This document shows, one piece after another, positions 42,357 to 51,764 of a stretch of 64,000 nucleotides of DNA. The DNA lies in NCBI RefSeq assembly GCF_014267175.1, contig NZ_JACMTR010000002.1, positions 1,787,001-1,851,000 of the forward strand, written 5' to 3'. Both the position numbers and the translations under genes were made by a program. Source of the DNA: Pseudonocardia sp. C8 (GTDB taxonomy: Bacteria; Actinomycetota; Actinomycetes; Mycobacteriales; Pseudonocardiaceae). Every line of letters begins with the position of its first letter. Within the stretch, counting starts at the first letter, position 1. The notes beneath the pieces are model-generated. The model was not told the origin of the DNA. It worked only from the letters and a program-made list of their open reading frames with translations, and did not search any database.

Positions 42357-42986
42357 TCACTGCCCGAAGTGGCCCGGCCAGTCCTTGTACGGGATCCGGG
42401 TGATCTCGAGGATCTCCCCGAGCCGCGACCACTCGTTGCGGCCGAGCCGGGCCAGCGGGGCGAGCCTGCGGACGTCGGGCAGCGAGTTGCCGCGGGCGTC
42501 GGTGACGAACACGTCCTCGTCGATCGCGGCGTGCGTCACGCGGCCGATCACCACGGTGGAGTTGCCGAGCTCGATGTTGGCGTGCAGCACGCACTCCAGC
42601 GCCACGGGTGATTCGGCGACCCGGCTCGGCGTGACCGTCGCGCTCGGCTCCGGCGTCAGCCCGACCGAGGAGAACTCGCTGATCTCGGTGGGGAAGTCGG
42701 TGGCGGTTGCGTTGATCTTCTCGAACATCGGCTCGCCGGCCAGGCAGACCACGAACTCCCGGGTGGCGGACACGTTGCGCAACGAGTCCTTCTTCCCGAC
42801 CGACGTGAACTGGATCATCGGCGGGTCCACGCAGGACACCGTGAAGAACGAGTGCGGGGCCAGGTTGTCGACGCCGTCGGGCGAGCGGGTCGACACCCAG
42901 GCGATCGGGCGGGGGACGACGACGCTGGTGAGCAGCTTGTAGAACGGGCCGGAGCCCACCTCGTCCGGCTTCAGGTCCGTGCGCAT
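42357..42986 (-). CDS. Flavin reductase-like (split-barrel FMN-binding) protein
   Basis: A 209-residue member of the flavoprotein family DIM6/NTAB: FYKLLTSVVVPRPIAWVST, NLAPHSFFTVSCVDPPMIQFT and ALECVLHANIELGNSTVVIGRV. It binds FMN and may reduce free flavin or act as an FMN-dependent enzyme. ATG 42986 is chosen because AGGA and AGGAGG sites precede it. It is divergent from cobD but no functional link is evident. Confidence 0.85.
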   Translation of the reverse strand: MRTDLKPDEVGSGPFYKLLTSVVVPRPIAWVSTRSPDGVDNLAPHSFFTVSCVDPPMIQFTSVGKKDSLRNVSATREFVVCLAGEPMFEKINATATDFPTEISEFSSVGLTPEPSATVTPSRVAESPVALECVLHANIELGNSTVVIGRVTHAAIDEDVFVTDARGNSLPDVRRLAPLARLGRNEWSRLGEILEITRIPYKDWPGHFGQ

Positions 42987-43025
42987 GGGGGAGATCCTGC
43001 CTCCTGCGGTCACGGCGGGCCGATC

Positions 43026-43031
43026 TACGGT
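43026..43031 (+). promoter_or_regulatory. -10 element of cobD, leaderless
   Basis: TACGGT, then 7 nt, then GTG 43039, identical to the cobF arrangement. Confidence 0.55.
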
Positions 43032-43038
43032 CGGTGGC

Positions 43039-44211
43039 GTGCGTGGACGTGCCCGGGCGGCCGGGCTGACGGTCGGGATCCTGGCGGACGCCGTCCTGGG
43101 CGATCCGCGGCGGGGCCATCCGGTCGCCGGGTTCGGGATGCTCGCCGCCGGACTGGAACGGCGTGTCTACCGCGACTCCCGTGCCGCCGGTGCCGGCTAC
43201 ACCGTGGTGCTGGTGGGGGGCGCGGTGCTGGCCGGCGCCGGCGCGGAGCACGCGCTCGCCGGGGCGGCCCGGAGCCGGTGGGCGTGGCGCGGTGGCGCCG
43301 GCGGTGCGGCAGGCGGTGCCGGCCGCATCCGCGCGGCGGGGCGTGGTACCGGCCGGACCCGCGCGGCGGGAGGTGGCAGCGGCCGGGCCGGTGCGGTGAC
43401 CGGTGGCGGCCGGGCCCGCGTCGCGGCGCAGGTCCTGCTCACCGCCGTGACGACGTGGGCCGTGCTCGGCGGGACCTCGCTGACCCGGGAGGGCGCGGCG
43501 CTCGCCGGTGCCCTCGACGCGGGAGACCTCGCCGCCGCGCGGGCCCGGATCCCGAGCCTGTGCGCCCGCGACCCGGAGCTGCTCGACGCCGCCGGGCTGG
43601 CCCGCGCGGGGGTCGAGTCGCTGGCCGAGAACACCTCGGACGCCGTCGTCGGCCCGCTGGTCTGGGGCGCCGTCGCCGGGCTGCCCGGCCTGCTCGGGTA
43701 CCGCGCCGTGAACACCCTCGACGCGATGGTCGGGTACCGGTCGGTGCGCCACCTCCGGTTCGGGTGGGCGTCCGCGCGGCTCGACGATCTGGTCAACCTC
43801 GTGCCGTCCCGGGTGGCGGCACTCGTCACGGTCGCCGTGGCACCCCTGGCCGGCGGCTCGCCGCGGGCGGCGCTGCGGGCGTGGCGGCGGGACGCGGCCG
43901 GGCATCCCAGCCCGAACGCCGGCCCGGTCGAGGCCGCTGCCGCCGGGGCGCTCGGCCTGCGGCTGGGCGGGACCACGACGTACGCCCACGGGGTGGAGGA
44001 ACGCCCCGTGCTGGGCGACGGACATCCACCGGGCCCGGCGGACCTGCACCGTGCCGTCCGGCTGTCCCGCCTGGTCGCGGGGGTGAGCGCAGCACTCGCG
44101 GTGGGGACGGCGTGGGCGCTCGCCGCCCGCCGGGCCGACACCGGCCTCCGCCGCGCGGTGACCAGGGCGCCGGGGAAGGCGGCCACGTGCAGTGGGGCTA
44201 CCGGGAGATGA
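43039..44211 (+). CDS. cobD: Adenosylcobinamide-phosphate synthase (CbiB/CobD)
   Basis: A 390-residue membrane protein that attaches the aminopropanol arm to adenosylcobyric acid. Family segments are ILADAVLGDPRRGHPVAGFGML, ESLAENTSDAVVGPLVWG, GYRAVNTLDAMVGYR and GHPSPNAGPVEAAAAGALGLRLGG. An extra Gly/Arg/Ala-rich, poorly conserved stretch at about 85-130 lengthens the protein. Several hydrophobic segments place it in the membrane. It is separated from the cobQ operon by repeats and a divergent SURF1 gene. Confidence 0.9.
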   Translation: MRGRARAAGLTVGILADAVLGDPRRGHPVAGFGMLAAGLERRVYRDSRAAGAGYTVVLVGGAVLAGAGAEHALAGAARSRWAWRGGAGGAAGGAGRIRAAGRGTGRTRAAGGGSGRAGAVTGGGRARVAAQVLLTAVTTWAVLGGTSLTREGAALAGALDAGDLAAARARIPSLCARDPELLDAAGLARAGVESLAENTSDAVVGPLVWGAVAGLPGLLGYRAVNTLDAMVGYRSVRHLRFGWASARLDDLVNLVPSRVAALVTVAVAPLAGGSPRAALRAWRRDAAGHPSPNAGPVEAAAAGALGLRLGGTTTYAHGVEERPVLGDGHPPGPADLHRAVRLSRLVAGVSAALAVGTAWALAARRADTGLRRAVTRAPGKAATCSGATGR

Positions 44212-44214
44212 GCT

Positions 44215-44462
44215 GATCTGCACGATCGCGCCCCCGAGAGGGCACCGTCGTGCGTGTGGGGTCGTGGGCGCGGGTCGATCTGCACGGTCGCGCCCGGGCG
44301 AGGGCGGGATCGTGCCTCCCGAGCGTCGAGGCCGGCCCGATCTGCACGGTGTGGCCGCCGGTAGGGCGTGATCGTGCCGCCCGAGCGCCGTGCCCGAGTC
44401 GATCCGCGCGATCCCGCCCTCCCCGGGACGAGTGCGTGCCACTCGGCTCGGTGCTCGGCCTC
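44215..44462 (+). repeat. Four tandem 62-bp palindromic repeat units
   Basis: Units begin at 44215, 44277, 44339 and 44401 (exact 62-bp period) with GATCTGCACG. Each contains nested dyads, for example GCACG...CGTGC around CGCCC...GGGCG. The last copy is the most diverged. They fill the gap between the convergent cobD and SURF1 genes. Confidence 0.75.
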
Positions 44463-44476
44463 GGGTGGCGCCGGGC

Positions 44477-45415
44477 TCAGCGACGCCCGGCGCCCGGGGC
44501 CGCCCCGTCCGCGCCGCGAGGGCTGTCCGCACGGCCGGCCTCGTCCGTACGGCTCGCCCGCCCCGGCAGGCCTGCCCCGTCCGCGCGGATCGGGTCGTCC
44601 GCCGCGGCGTCCTCGGCGGGGCTCGACCAGCCGTCCCGCCCGGACAGCTGGTCGCGCAGGCTCCCGGCGCGCTCGCGGCGCCCGCGCCGCTGCAACAGCT
44701 CGAGGCGGATGAACAGGCCGAGCGCGACCAGCGCGACCAGCCCGAACGTCAGCCACTGCAGCGCGTAGGAGAAGTTGCTGAACGGCGCGCCACCGCCGGG
44801 CGGGGTGACCGGGATCGGAGTGAGCACCCCGGCCTGGCCCGCTTCCAGCGACACGACGCCCTCGAGCGGGGTCGTGCCGGTCGCCCCGGCGAGCGCACGG
44901 GAGTCCGCGGCGTAGATCTGACGGGTGCCGCCCTCGTGCAGCGGCGGGCGTCCCTGCGGGTCGCTCTCGTTCAGCCGCAGCCTGCCCTCGACGGTCACCG
45001 ATCCGGTCGGGGCCGGCGCGTACTCCGGGACACGTCCGCCGTCTCCGGCCGGTACCGACCCCCGGTTGACGACGACCAGGCGGCCGTCGGTGAGCCGCAG
45101 CGGCGTCAGCACCTCGTAGGCGGGGGCGCCGTCGACGACACGGAGCCGGACCAGGGTCTCCGCGGCGCGGTCGTACGTGCCGGTCAGCGTGACCCGGCGC
45201 CACACGTCGTCGCCGGACACCCCCGCGCCGGCCGGGACCAGCTCGGCGAACGGCACCGCGGGTGCCGCGTCGGCGGCGGCGATCGCGCGCTGCTGGGCAT
45301 CCCGCTCGGCCTCCCGGCCGAACTGCCACGGGGCGAGCAACGTGTAGCACGCGACCACGAACGCCAGCACGGCGACGACGGCCGCGATCCACCCGGGACG
45401 CAGCAGGAAACGCAC
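44477..45415 (-). CDS. SURF1 family protein
   Basis: A 312-residue SURF1-like protein, an assembly factor for heme-copper cytochrome c oxidase. Two membrane segments ([27 protein letters not shown] at the start and [17 protein letters not shown] at about 240) flank an external domain with [18 protein letters not shown] and YALQW. The about 60-residue C-terminal tail is polar and disordered. GTG 45415 appears leaderless: TACCCT lies 6 nt upstream. It is divergent from cobQ. Confidence 0.88.
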   Translation of the reverse strand: MRFLLRPGWIAAVVAVLAFVVACYTLLAPWQFGREAERDAQQRAIAAADAAPAVPFAELVPAGAGVSGDDVWRRVTLTGTYDRAAETLVRLRVVDGAPAYEVLTPLRLTDGRLVVVNRGSVPAGDGGRVPEYAPAPTGSVTVEGRLRLNESDPQGRPPLHEGGTRQIYAADSRALAGATGTTPLEGVVSLEAGQAGVLTPIPVTPPGGGAPFSNFSYALQWLTFGLVALVALGLFIRLELLQRRGRRERAGSLRDQLSGRDGWSSPAEDAAADDPIRADGAGLPGRASRTDEAGRADSPRGADGAAPGAGRR

Positions 45416-45421
45416 GCTCCC

Positions 45422-45427
45422 AGGGTA
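45422..45427 (-). promoter_or_regulatory. -10 element of the SURF1 gene, leaderless
   Basis: On the minus strand TACCCT is followed by 6 nt and GTG 45415. Confidence 0.5.
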
Positions 45428-45444
45428 GACACGGCCGCCGGGGC

Positions 45445-45450
45445 GATACT
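45445..45450 (+). promoter_or_regulatory. -10 element of the cobQ operon, leaderless
   Basis: GATACT is followed by 6 nt and GTG 45457. The two divergent -10 boxes are only about 20 bp apart, so the promoters overlap. Confidence 0.5.
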
Positions 45451-45456
45451 GCTCGC

Positions 45457-47004
45457 GTGGTTGATCTCAGGGGAGCGGTGCTGATCGCCGGGACGACGTC
45501 GGACGCGGGCAAGAGCGCCGTCGTCGCCGGCATCTGCCGCTGGCTGCACCGGCGCGGGGTGTCGGTGGCGCCGTTCAAGGCCCAGAACATGAGCAACAAC
45601 TCGGTCGTCACCCCGGACGGCGGCGAGATCGGCCGCGCCCAGGCCATGCAGGCGTTCGCGTGCGGGATCACGCCCGGGGTCGATCTCAACCCGGTGCTGC
45701 TCAAGCCGGGCAGCGACCGGACCTCGCAGGTCGTCGTGCGGGGCCGGGCCGACGGGCAGGTGTCGGCGCTGTCGTACCGGCACCGGACGGCCGCGCTGGC
45801 CGAGGTCGTCGCGGACGCGCTTGCCGGGCTGCGGCGCCGCTACGACGTCGTCGTCTGCGAGGGAGCGGGCTCCCCGGCGGAGATCAACCTGCGCGCCACC
45901 GACCTGGCCAACATGGGCTTCGCGCGGCGCAACGGGCTGCCGGTGCTCGTCGTCGGCGACATCGACCGGGGCGGGGTGCTCGCGCACCTGTTCGGCACCC
46001 TGGGCGTCCTCGACCCTGCCGACCAGGCCCTCGTCGCCGGGTTCGTGATCAACAAGTTCCGGGGTGACCCGCGGCTGCTCGCGCCCGGGTTCGCGCAGCT
46101 GCGCACGCTGACCGGGCGGCCGACGCTGGGCGTCCTGCCGTACGCCGACGGGCTCTGGCTCGACGCCGAGGACTCGCTGTCCGCCCCGGCCGACGGGGTG
46201 CTCGGCCGGCCGGCCCCACCGCGCGGCGGGCAGTGGCTGCGGGTGTCGGTGGTGCGGTTCCCGCGGATCTCGAACGCCACCGACGTGGAGGCGTTCGCCT
46301 GCGAGCCGGGCGTGGCCGTCCGGTACGTGACCGAGCCGTCCCGGATCGCGGACACCGACGTCGTCGTCCTGCCCGGGTCGAAGTCGACGGTCGCCGACCT
46401 GGCGTGGCTGCGGTCGTCCGGGATGGCCGACGCCGTGCGGGCGCACGCCGCGGCCGGACGCCCGGTGCTCGGCATCTGCGGCGGCTACCAGATGCTGGGC
46501 CGCGCGATCACCGACCCGGACGGTGCCGAGGCCCCGCCCGGCACCCGCGTCGACGGGCTGGGCCTGCTCGACCTGGAGATCGCGTTCGACCCGGTCAAGC
46601 ACCTCGGGACCCCGGCGGCGACGGCCTGGGGGGAGCCGGTGACCGGGTACGAGATCCACCACGGCCGGGTGGTGCGCTCCGGCGATCCCGGTCTCGTCGG
46701 CGACGAGGGCAGCGACCGCGGGCACGTCCTCGGCACGCACTGGCACGGCCTCGCCGAGAACGACGGCTTCCGCCGCCTGCTGCTCGCCCGGCTCGCCGCC
46801 GAGGCCGGCCGGGACGGGTTCCGGGTGGCGGACGACACGTCGTTCGCGGCCGAGCGGGCCCGGCAGGTGGATCTCCTGGCCGACCTGGTCGAACAGCACC
46901 TCGACACGTCGTCACTTGAGCATGTGATCCGAAACGGGGCGCCCGCCGATCTCCCGGTGCTGACCTCGGGTCTGGCAGCCTCGCACCCGTGCGCACTGCC
47001 GTGA
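45457..47004 (+). CDS. cobQ: Cobyric acid synthase
   Basis: A 515-residue amidotransferase that amidates four side chains of adenosylcobyrinic acid a,c-diamide. The N-terminal dethiobiotin-synthetase-like domain has [18 protein letters not shown] and [12 protein letters not shown]; the C-terminal glutamine amidotransferase domain has [11 protein letters not shown], the nucleophile elbow [16 protein letters not shown] (GICGGYQML) and a late THWHGLAEN. The last about 40 residues extend beyond the usual end and overlap the next gene by 16 nt. It heads the cob operon. Confidence 0.93.
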   Translation: MVDLRGAVLIAGTTSDAGKSAVVAGICRWLHRRGVSVAPFKAQNMSNNSVVTPDGGEIGRAQAMQAFACGITPGVDLNPVLLKPGSDRTSQVVVRGRADGQVSALSYRHRTAALAEVVADALAGLRRRYDVVVCEGAGSPAEINLRATDLANMGFARRNGLPVLVVGDIDRGGVLAHLFGTLGVLDPADQALVAGFVINKFRGDPRLLAPGFAQLRTLTGRPTLGVLPYADGLWLDAEDSLSAPADGVLGRPAPPRGGQWLRVSVVRFPRISNATDVEAFACEPGVAVRYVTEPSRIADTDVVVLPGSKSTVADLAWLRSSGMADAVRAHAAAGRPVLGICGGYQMLGRAITDPDGAEAPPGTRVDGLGLLDLEIAFDPVKHLGTPAATAWGEPVTGYEIHHGRVVRSGDPGLVGDEGSDRGHVLGTHWHGLAENDGFRRLLLARLAAEAGRDGFRVADDTSFAAERARQVDLLADLVEQHLDTSSLEHVIRNGAPADLPVLTSGLAASHPCALP

Positions 47005-49211
47005 GCTCCCCCCGCTTCCCGTTCTCTGCGGTCGTCGGCCACGACGACCTGCGGCTGGCGCTGCTGCTCAACGCCGTCCACCCGGGCGTCGGCGGGGTGC
47101 TCGTGCGCGGGGAGAAGGGCACCGCGAAGTCGACGGCGGTGCGGGCGCTGGCGGCACTGCTCCCCGAGCTGCAGGTGATCGAGGGCTGCCGGTTCGGCTG
47201 CGACCCGGCCGAACCGGACCCGGCCTGCCCGGACGGGCCGCACCCGGCCGCGCCGGTGCCGTCGCGCACGACCCGGCCGGCCCGGCTCGTCGAGCTGCCG
47301 GTCGGCGCGACCGAGGACCGGCTCGTCGGTTCGCTCGACCTGGAGCGCGCGCTGTCCGAGGGCAAGCGGGCCTACCAGCCCGGCCTGCTCGCCGAGGCGC
47401 ACCGCGGCGTGCTCTACGTCGACGAGGTCAACCTGCTGCACGACCACCTCGTCGACCTGCTTCTGGACGCCGCGGCCATGGGGCGGGCACACGTCGAGCG
47501 CGACGGCGTCTCCGTCTCGCACGCGGCACGGTTCCTGCTGGTCGGGACGATGAACCCGGAGGAGGGCGAGCTGCGCCCGCAGCTGCTCGACCGGTTCGGG
47601 CTGACCGTGGAGGTGCGGGCCTCCCGCGACGTCGACACCCGGGTCGAGGTGACCCGCCGCCGGATGGCGTTCGAGGACGACCCGGCCGGGTTCGCGTCCC
47701 GGTTCGCCGGCGCCGAGGCCGACACCGCCGAGCGGCTGCGGGCCGCCCGGGAACGGGTCGGGTCGGTGCGGGTGTCCGACCGGGAGCTGCACCGGATCGC
47801 GTTCGTGTGCGCCCGGTTCGACGTCGACGGCATGCGGGCCGACCTCGTCATCACCCGGGCCGCGGCCGCGCACGCCGCCTGGGAGGGCCGGGCCGCCGTC
47901 ATCGAGGACGACGTCCGCGTCGCCGCCCGGCTCGCGCTGCCGCACCGCCGCCGCCGCGACCCGTTCGACGAGCCCGGCCTGGACGAGAAGGACCTCGAGG
48001 AGGCCCTGCGGGACGCCGAGTCCGAGCTGGGGCCCGAGGATCCTGACGACGACCCCGGCGGCCCGGACGGGGGTGGCCGGCCCGGCGACACCCCGGATGA
48101 CGCGTCCGGTCCCGATGACGCGGGCGGTTCCGGCGGCCCGGACACGTCCGACGGTTCGGACGCCTCAGACGGCCCGGACGGTTCCGGCGGCGCCGAGTCC
48201 CACGGCGGCACCGGCGGCTCCGGGCCCGCCGACGCGGGTTCCCGGCCCCCGTCCGACCCCACGAGCGGACCGGTCGAGGGAACGGACGCCACGAACGGGC
48301 CGTTCGCGGCATCCGACGATCCTGCGCCGGAGGGGTCCGGGTCCGGTGGCGACGGGGAGGGCCGCGCCGTCGTCCTCGGGGACACCGCCCGGCTGCGCCG
48401 CGCGACGGTCCGCGCGTTCACCGTCCCCGGCCTCGGCGCGGGCGCGCCCGGCCGCCGGTCCCGGGCCCGCACCGACACCGGCCGCGTCGTCCGGCCCACC
48501 GGGTCGGCCACCACCCGGGCCGCGGACCTGCACCTGCCCGCGACCGTCGCCGCGGCCGCCCCGCACCAGGCCGCGCGCGGCCGCCGCGGGCCGGGCCTGC
48601 TCGTCCGGCGGGGGGACCTGCGCCGTGCCGAGCGGGAGGGCCGAGAGGGCAACCTGGTGCTGTTCGTCGTCGACGCATCCGGGTCGATGGCCGCGCGGAA
48701 GCGGATGACCGCCGTCTCCGGGGCGGTCCTCGGTCTGCTCCGGGACGCCTACCAGCGACGGGACAAGGTCGGGCTGGTGACGTTCCGGGCCCGGGACGCC
48801 GAGCTGGCGCTGCCGCCGACGTCGTCGGTGCCGGCCGCGCAGCAGCGCCTCGCGACGCTGCGCACCGGCGGGCGGACCCCGCTCGCCGCGGGGCTGCTCA
48901 AGGCCCGTGCCGTGCTCGCCGCCGAGCGGCGCCGGGACCCGCGGCGCCGCCCGCTGCTCGTCCTGCTGACCGACGGCCGCGCCACCGTGCCGGTCCTTCC
49001 CGGGAGCGACCCGGTGGCGGACGCGCGCCGGGCCGCCGGGCTGCTGGCGGCCGACGGTGTGCACACCGTCGTCGTCGACTGCGAGGGCGGGCACGTCCGG
49101 CTCGGGCTGGCCGCGCCACTCGCCGCCGCGGCCGGTGGCGAGCGGGTCACCCTCGACGACCTGACCGCCGACAGCGTGGGGGACCTGGTGCGGTCCGCCC
49201 GCGCTGCATGA
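46989..49211 (+). CDS. ChlI-ChlD-type chelatase fusion (putative cobaltochelatase subunit)
   Basis: A 740-residue fusion. Residues about 1-330 are an AAA+ chelatase ATPase (Walker [20 protein letters not shown]alker [21 protein letters not shown]). Residues about 345-455 are a Gly/Ser/Asp-rich linker. Residues about 555-735 are a VWA domain with MIDAS motif DASGS and late TDGRATVP. Such proteins partner CobN in cobalt insertion or BchH in Mg insertion; within a cob operon cobalt is favoured. No CobN is in the window. GTG 46989 overlaps cobQ. Confidence 0.85.
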   Translation: MRTAVSSPRFPFSAVVGHDDLRLALLLNAVHPGVGGVLVRGEKGTAKSTAVRALAALLPELQVIEGCRFGCDPAEPDPACPDGPHPAAPVPSRTTRPARLVELPVGATEDRLVGSLDLERALSEGKRAYQPGLLAEAHRGVLYVDEVNLLHDHLVDLLLDAAAMGRAHVERDGVSVSHAARFLLVGTMNPEEGELRPQLLDRFGLTVEVRASRDVDTRVEVTRRRMAFEDDPAGFASRFAGAEADTAERLRAARERVGSVRVSDRELHRIAFVCARFDVDGMRADLVITRAAAAHAAWEGRAAVIEDDVRVAARLALPHRRRRDPFDEPGLDEKDLEEALRDAESELGPEDPDDDPGGPDGGGRPGDTPDDASGPDDAGGSGGPDTSDGSDASDGPDGSGGAESHGGTGGSGPADAGSRPPSDPTSGPVEGTDATNGPFAASDDPAPEGSGSGGDGEGRAVVLGDTARLRRATVRAFTVPGLGAGAPGRRSRARTDTGRVVRPTGSATTRAADLHLPATVAAAAPHQAARGRRGPGLLVRRGDLRRAEREGREGNLVLFVVDASGSMAARKRMTAVSGAVLGLLRDAYQRRDKVGLVTFRARDAELALPPTSSVPAAQQRLATLRTGGRTPLAAGLLKARAVLAAERRRDPRRRPLLVLLTDGRATVPVLPGSDPVADARRAAGLLAADGVHTVVVDCEGGHVRLGLAAPLAAAAGGERVTLDDLTADSVGDLVRSARAA
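48257..48312 (+). repeat. Palindromic repeat embedded in the chelatase linker
   Basis: CCCACGAGCGGACCGG and CCACGAACGGGCCGTTCG within the linker region resemble the intergenic element at 28546-28592. They encode [20 protein letters not shown] residues in frame. Confidence 0.5.
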
Positions 49212-49227
49212 CCGAGAGGAGAGCGCC

Positions 49228-49842
49228 GTGCCGCAGGGACAGGTGAGCGTCACCCCCGACGACGGGCTGACCACCCGCCAGCGCCGCAACCGGCCGTTGC
49301 TGGTGGTGCACACCGGCGTGATGAAGGGGAAGTCGACGGCCGCGTTCGGGATGGCGCTGCGCGGCTGGAACCAGGGCTGGTCGATCGGCGTGTTCCAGTT
49401 CGTGAAGTCGGCCAAGTGGAAGGTCGGCGAGGAGGAGGCGTTCCGCGCGCTCGGGACGGTGCACGATCGGACGGGGCAGGGCGGGCCCGTCGAGTGGCAC
49501 AAGATGGGCTCCGGCTGGTCCTGGTCGCGCCGCAAGGGCACCGAGACCGACCACGCCGCCGACGCCCGCGAGGGCTGGGCCGAGATCCGCCGCCGGCTGG
49601 CCGGCGAGCGGCACCGGGTGTACGTGCTCGACGAGTTCACCTACCCGCTGAAGTGGGGCTGGATCGACGTCGACGAGGTCGTCGAGGTGCTCACGACCCG
49701 GCCCGGGAACCAGCACGTGATCATCACCGGCCGGGACGCCCCGCAGCAGCTGGTCGACGCCGCCGACCTGGTGATGGAGACGACGAAGATCAAGCACCCG
49801 ATGGACGCCGGTCAGAAGGGGCAGCGGGGGATCGAGTGGTGA
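49228..49842 (+). CDS. cobO: Cob(I)yrinic acid a,c-diamide adenosyltransferase
   Basis: A 204-residue CobA/CobO/BtuR-type adenosyltransferase that puts the adenosyl ligand on cobalt using ATP. The P-loop-like HTGVMKGKSTAAFGMALR, the WSWSRR segment and VLDEFTYPLKWGW are diagnostic. GTG 49228 follows a GAGAGGAGAG site, 16 nt after the chelatase gene. Its stop overlaps the next start (GTGA). Confidence 0.93.
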   Translation: MPQGQVSVTPDDGLTTRQRRNRPLLVVHTGVMKGKSTAAFGMALRGWNQGWSIGVFQFVKSAKWKVGEEEAFRALGTVHDRTGQGGPVEWHKMGSGWSWSRRKGTETDHAADAREGWAEIRRRLAGERHRVYVLDEFTYPLKWGWIDVDEVVEVLTTRPGNQHVIITGRDAPQQLVDAADLVMETTKIKHPMDAGQKGQRGIEW

Positions 49843-51212
49843 CCCCTCGCGCCCTGGTGGTGGCGGCGCCGTCGTCGGGGAGCGGGAAGACCACGATCTC
49901 CACCGGGCTGATGGCCGCGCTGCACCGGCGCGGCACCCGGATCGCGCCGTTCAAGGTGGGGCCCGACTACATCGACCCCGGCTACCACACCCTCGCGGCG
50001 GGCCGGCCCGGGCGGAACCTCGACGTCGTGCTGCAGGGCCGGGACCGGCTCGGGCCGCTCGCCCGGCACGGGGCCGCGGGCGCGGAGCTCGCCGTCGTCG
50101 AGGGCGTGATGGGGCTGTTCGACGGCCGCATCGCCGACGGCGCCGGATCCACGGCCGAGGTCGCCGCCGCGCTGGGTGCGCCGGTGGTGCTGGTCGTCGA
50201 CGTCCGCGGGCAGTCCCGGTCGCTGGCCGCGTTGCTGCACGGGTTCTCCTCGTTCGACCCGTCGGTGCAGGTCGCGGGCGTGATCCTGAACCGGGTCGGC
50301 TCGGAGCGGCACGCCGAGGTGCTGCGGGCGGCCGCCGAGGAGGCCGGGCTTCCGGTGCTCGGCGCGGTACCGCGGCGGGCCGAGCTGGCCGTGCCGTCCC
50401 GGCATCTCGGGCTGGTCACCGCGGCCGAGCACGGGGCCGCCGCCACCGCGGCCGTGGACGCGATGGCCGGGCTGGTCGCGGCCCACGTCGACCTGGACGC
50501 GGTCGTCGCGCTGGCCCGCCCGCTCCCGTCGGGCCCCGTCTGGGACCCGGCCGCCGAGATCGCCGCCGCGCGTGCGGTGGCCGGGGGAGGCGGGGGCGCG
50601 GTGCCGCACGCAGGACGGCGCCGCCCCGTCGTCGCCCTGGCCGGCGGGCCCGCGTTCGGGTTCGGCTACGCCGAGCACGCCGAGCTGCTCGCCGCGGCCG
50701 GGGCCGAGGTCGTCACCGTCGACCCGTTGCGGGACCCGGCGTTGCCGGACCGCACCGCCGGGCTCGTCCTGCCCGGCGGCTTCCCCGAGGAGCACGTCGG
50801 CGCGCTCGGGGAGAACGCGCCGCTGCGGGCCGAGGTGGCGCGGCTGGCCGCGTCCGGTGCGCCGGTGCACGCCGAGTGCGGCGGCCTGCTCTACCTGTGC
50901 CGCGAACTGGACGGCACGCCGATGTGCGGGGTCCTCGACACCACCGCCGCGATGACGCCGCGGCTCACCCTGGGCTACCGGGACGCCGTCGCCGTGTCCG
51001 GGTCGGCGCCGTTCGCCGCCGGAACCCGGGTGGGTGCGCACGAGTTCCACCGGTGCGCCGTCACGCCGCGGGCCGGCGCCACCCCCGCCTGGGCGTGGCG
51101 CGGCGGCGAACCCGAGGGCTTCGTCGCGGGCGGCGTGCACGCCTCGTTCCTCCACACCCACCCGGCCGGCGTGCCGGAGGCGGTGGCCCGTTTCGTCGAC
51201 GCCGCCGCATGA
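49839..51212 (+). CDS. cobB: Cobyrinic acid a,c-diamide synthase
   Basis: A 457-residue CobB/CbiA that amidates carboxylates a and c of (hydrogeno)byrinic acid with glutamine. The N-terminal ATP-binding domain is VVAAPSSGSGKTTISTGLMAALHRRG and FKVGPDYIDPGYH; the C-terminal amidotransferase domain has VLPGGFPEEH and nucleophile Cys in HAECGGLLYLCREL. GTG 49839 overlaps cobO by 4 nt; the stop overlaps cobE by 4 nt. Confidence 0.93.
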   Translation: MTPRALVVAAPSSGSGKTTISTGLMAALHRRGTRIAPFKVGPDYIDPGYHTLAAGRPGRNLDVVLQGRDRLGPLARHGAAGAELAVVEGVMGLFDGRIADGAGSTAEVAAALGAPVVLVVDVRGQSRSLAALLHGFSSFDPSVQVAGVILNRVGSERHAEVLRAAAEEAGLPVLGAVPRRAELAVPSRHLGLVTAAEHGAAATAAVDAMAGLVAAHVDLDAVVALARPLPSGPVWDPAAEIAAARAVAGGGGGAVPHAGRRRPVVALAGGPAFGFGYAEHAELLAAAGAEVVTVDPLRDPALPDRTAGLVLPGGFPEEHVGALGENAPLRAEVARLAASGAPVHAECGGLLYLCRELDGTPMCGVLDTTAAMTPRLTLGYRDAVAVSGSAPFAAGTRVGAHEFHRCAVTPRAGATPAWAWRGGEPEGFVAGGVHASFLHTHPAGVPEAVARFVDAAA

Positions 51213-51637
51213 TCACCGTTTCGGGAGCGTGGCGTTCGCCTGCCGGGCGCAGCACTCCACAACGCGCGATCATCGCGGTCGGGATCGGGCTGCGGCCCGG
51301 CACGGGGGCGACCGCCGTGCGGGCGCTGCTGGAGCAAGTGGCGGCGACGCACGGGCTGGGCCTGGGCTCCGCCGTCGTCGCGACGCTGGACCGGCGGGTG
51401 GACGAGCCGGGGCTGCGGGCCGCCGTCGCCCCGCGGGTGCCGCGCGGCTACCCGGCCGCCGCGCTCGCCGCCGTGCCGGTCCCCAACCCGAGCCCGCGTG
51501 TGGCGGCCGCCACCGGGACGCCGGGGGTCGCCGAGGCGGCGGCGCTGCTCGCGGCCGGGCCGTGCGCCGAGCTCCTGGTGCCCCGGACCACCGGCGACGG
51601 CGTCACGGTCGCCGTCGCCGCCCGCCGGCGCCGGTGA
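51209..51637 (+). CDS. cobE: CobE/CbiG C-terminal domain protein
   Basis: A 142-residue protein whose body, from IIAVGIGLRPGTGATAVRALLEQV on, matches the CobE/CbiG C-terminal domain (VGIGCRRGT-type start, later VPVPNPSPRVAAATGTPGVAEAAAL). CobE is needed in aerobic cobalamin synthesis but its role is not fully defined. The first about 20 residues (SGAWRSPAGRSTPQR) precede the usual domain start and look unusual. ATG 51209 overlaps the cobB stop. It closes the operon. Confidence 0.8.
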   Translation: MITVSGAWRSPAGRSTPQRAIIAVGIGLRPGTGATAVRALLEQVAATHGLGLGSAVVATLDRRVDEPGLRAAVAPRVPRGYPAAALAAVPVPNPSPRVAAATGTPGVAEAAALLAAGPCAELLVPRTTGDGVTVAVAARRRR

Positions 51638-51764
51638 GCCCGGTGTGGGCTTGGCCTCCGTGGTCTCTGCCCACGCATGCGCGGGTCGTTATCCTCGATC
51701 GTCGCCGCGGGCGGCGGGTTCGCTGTAGGCGGTCGGGCGCGGACGCCCCGGGAGAGGAACGTCG

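Noticed and set aside
43300..43420. A frameshift or repeat insertion in cobD at the Gly/Arg-rich stretch.
   Set aside because: The reading frame is continuous with conserved CbiB motifs on both sides, so it is treated as a variable loop.
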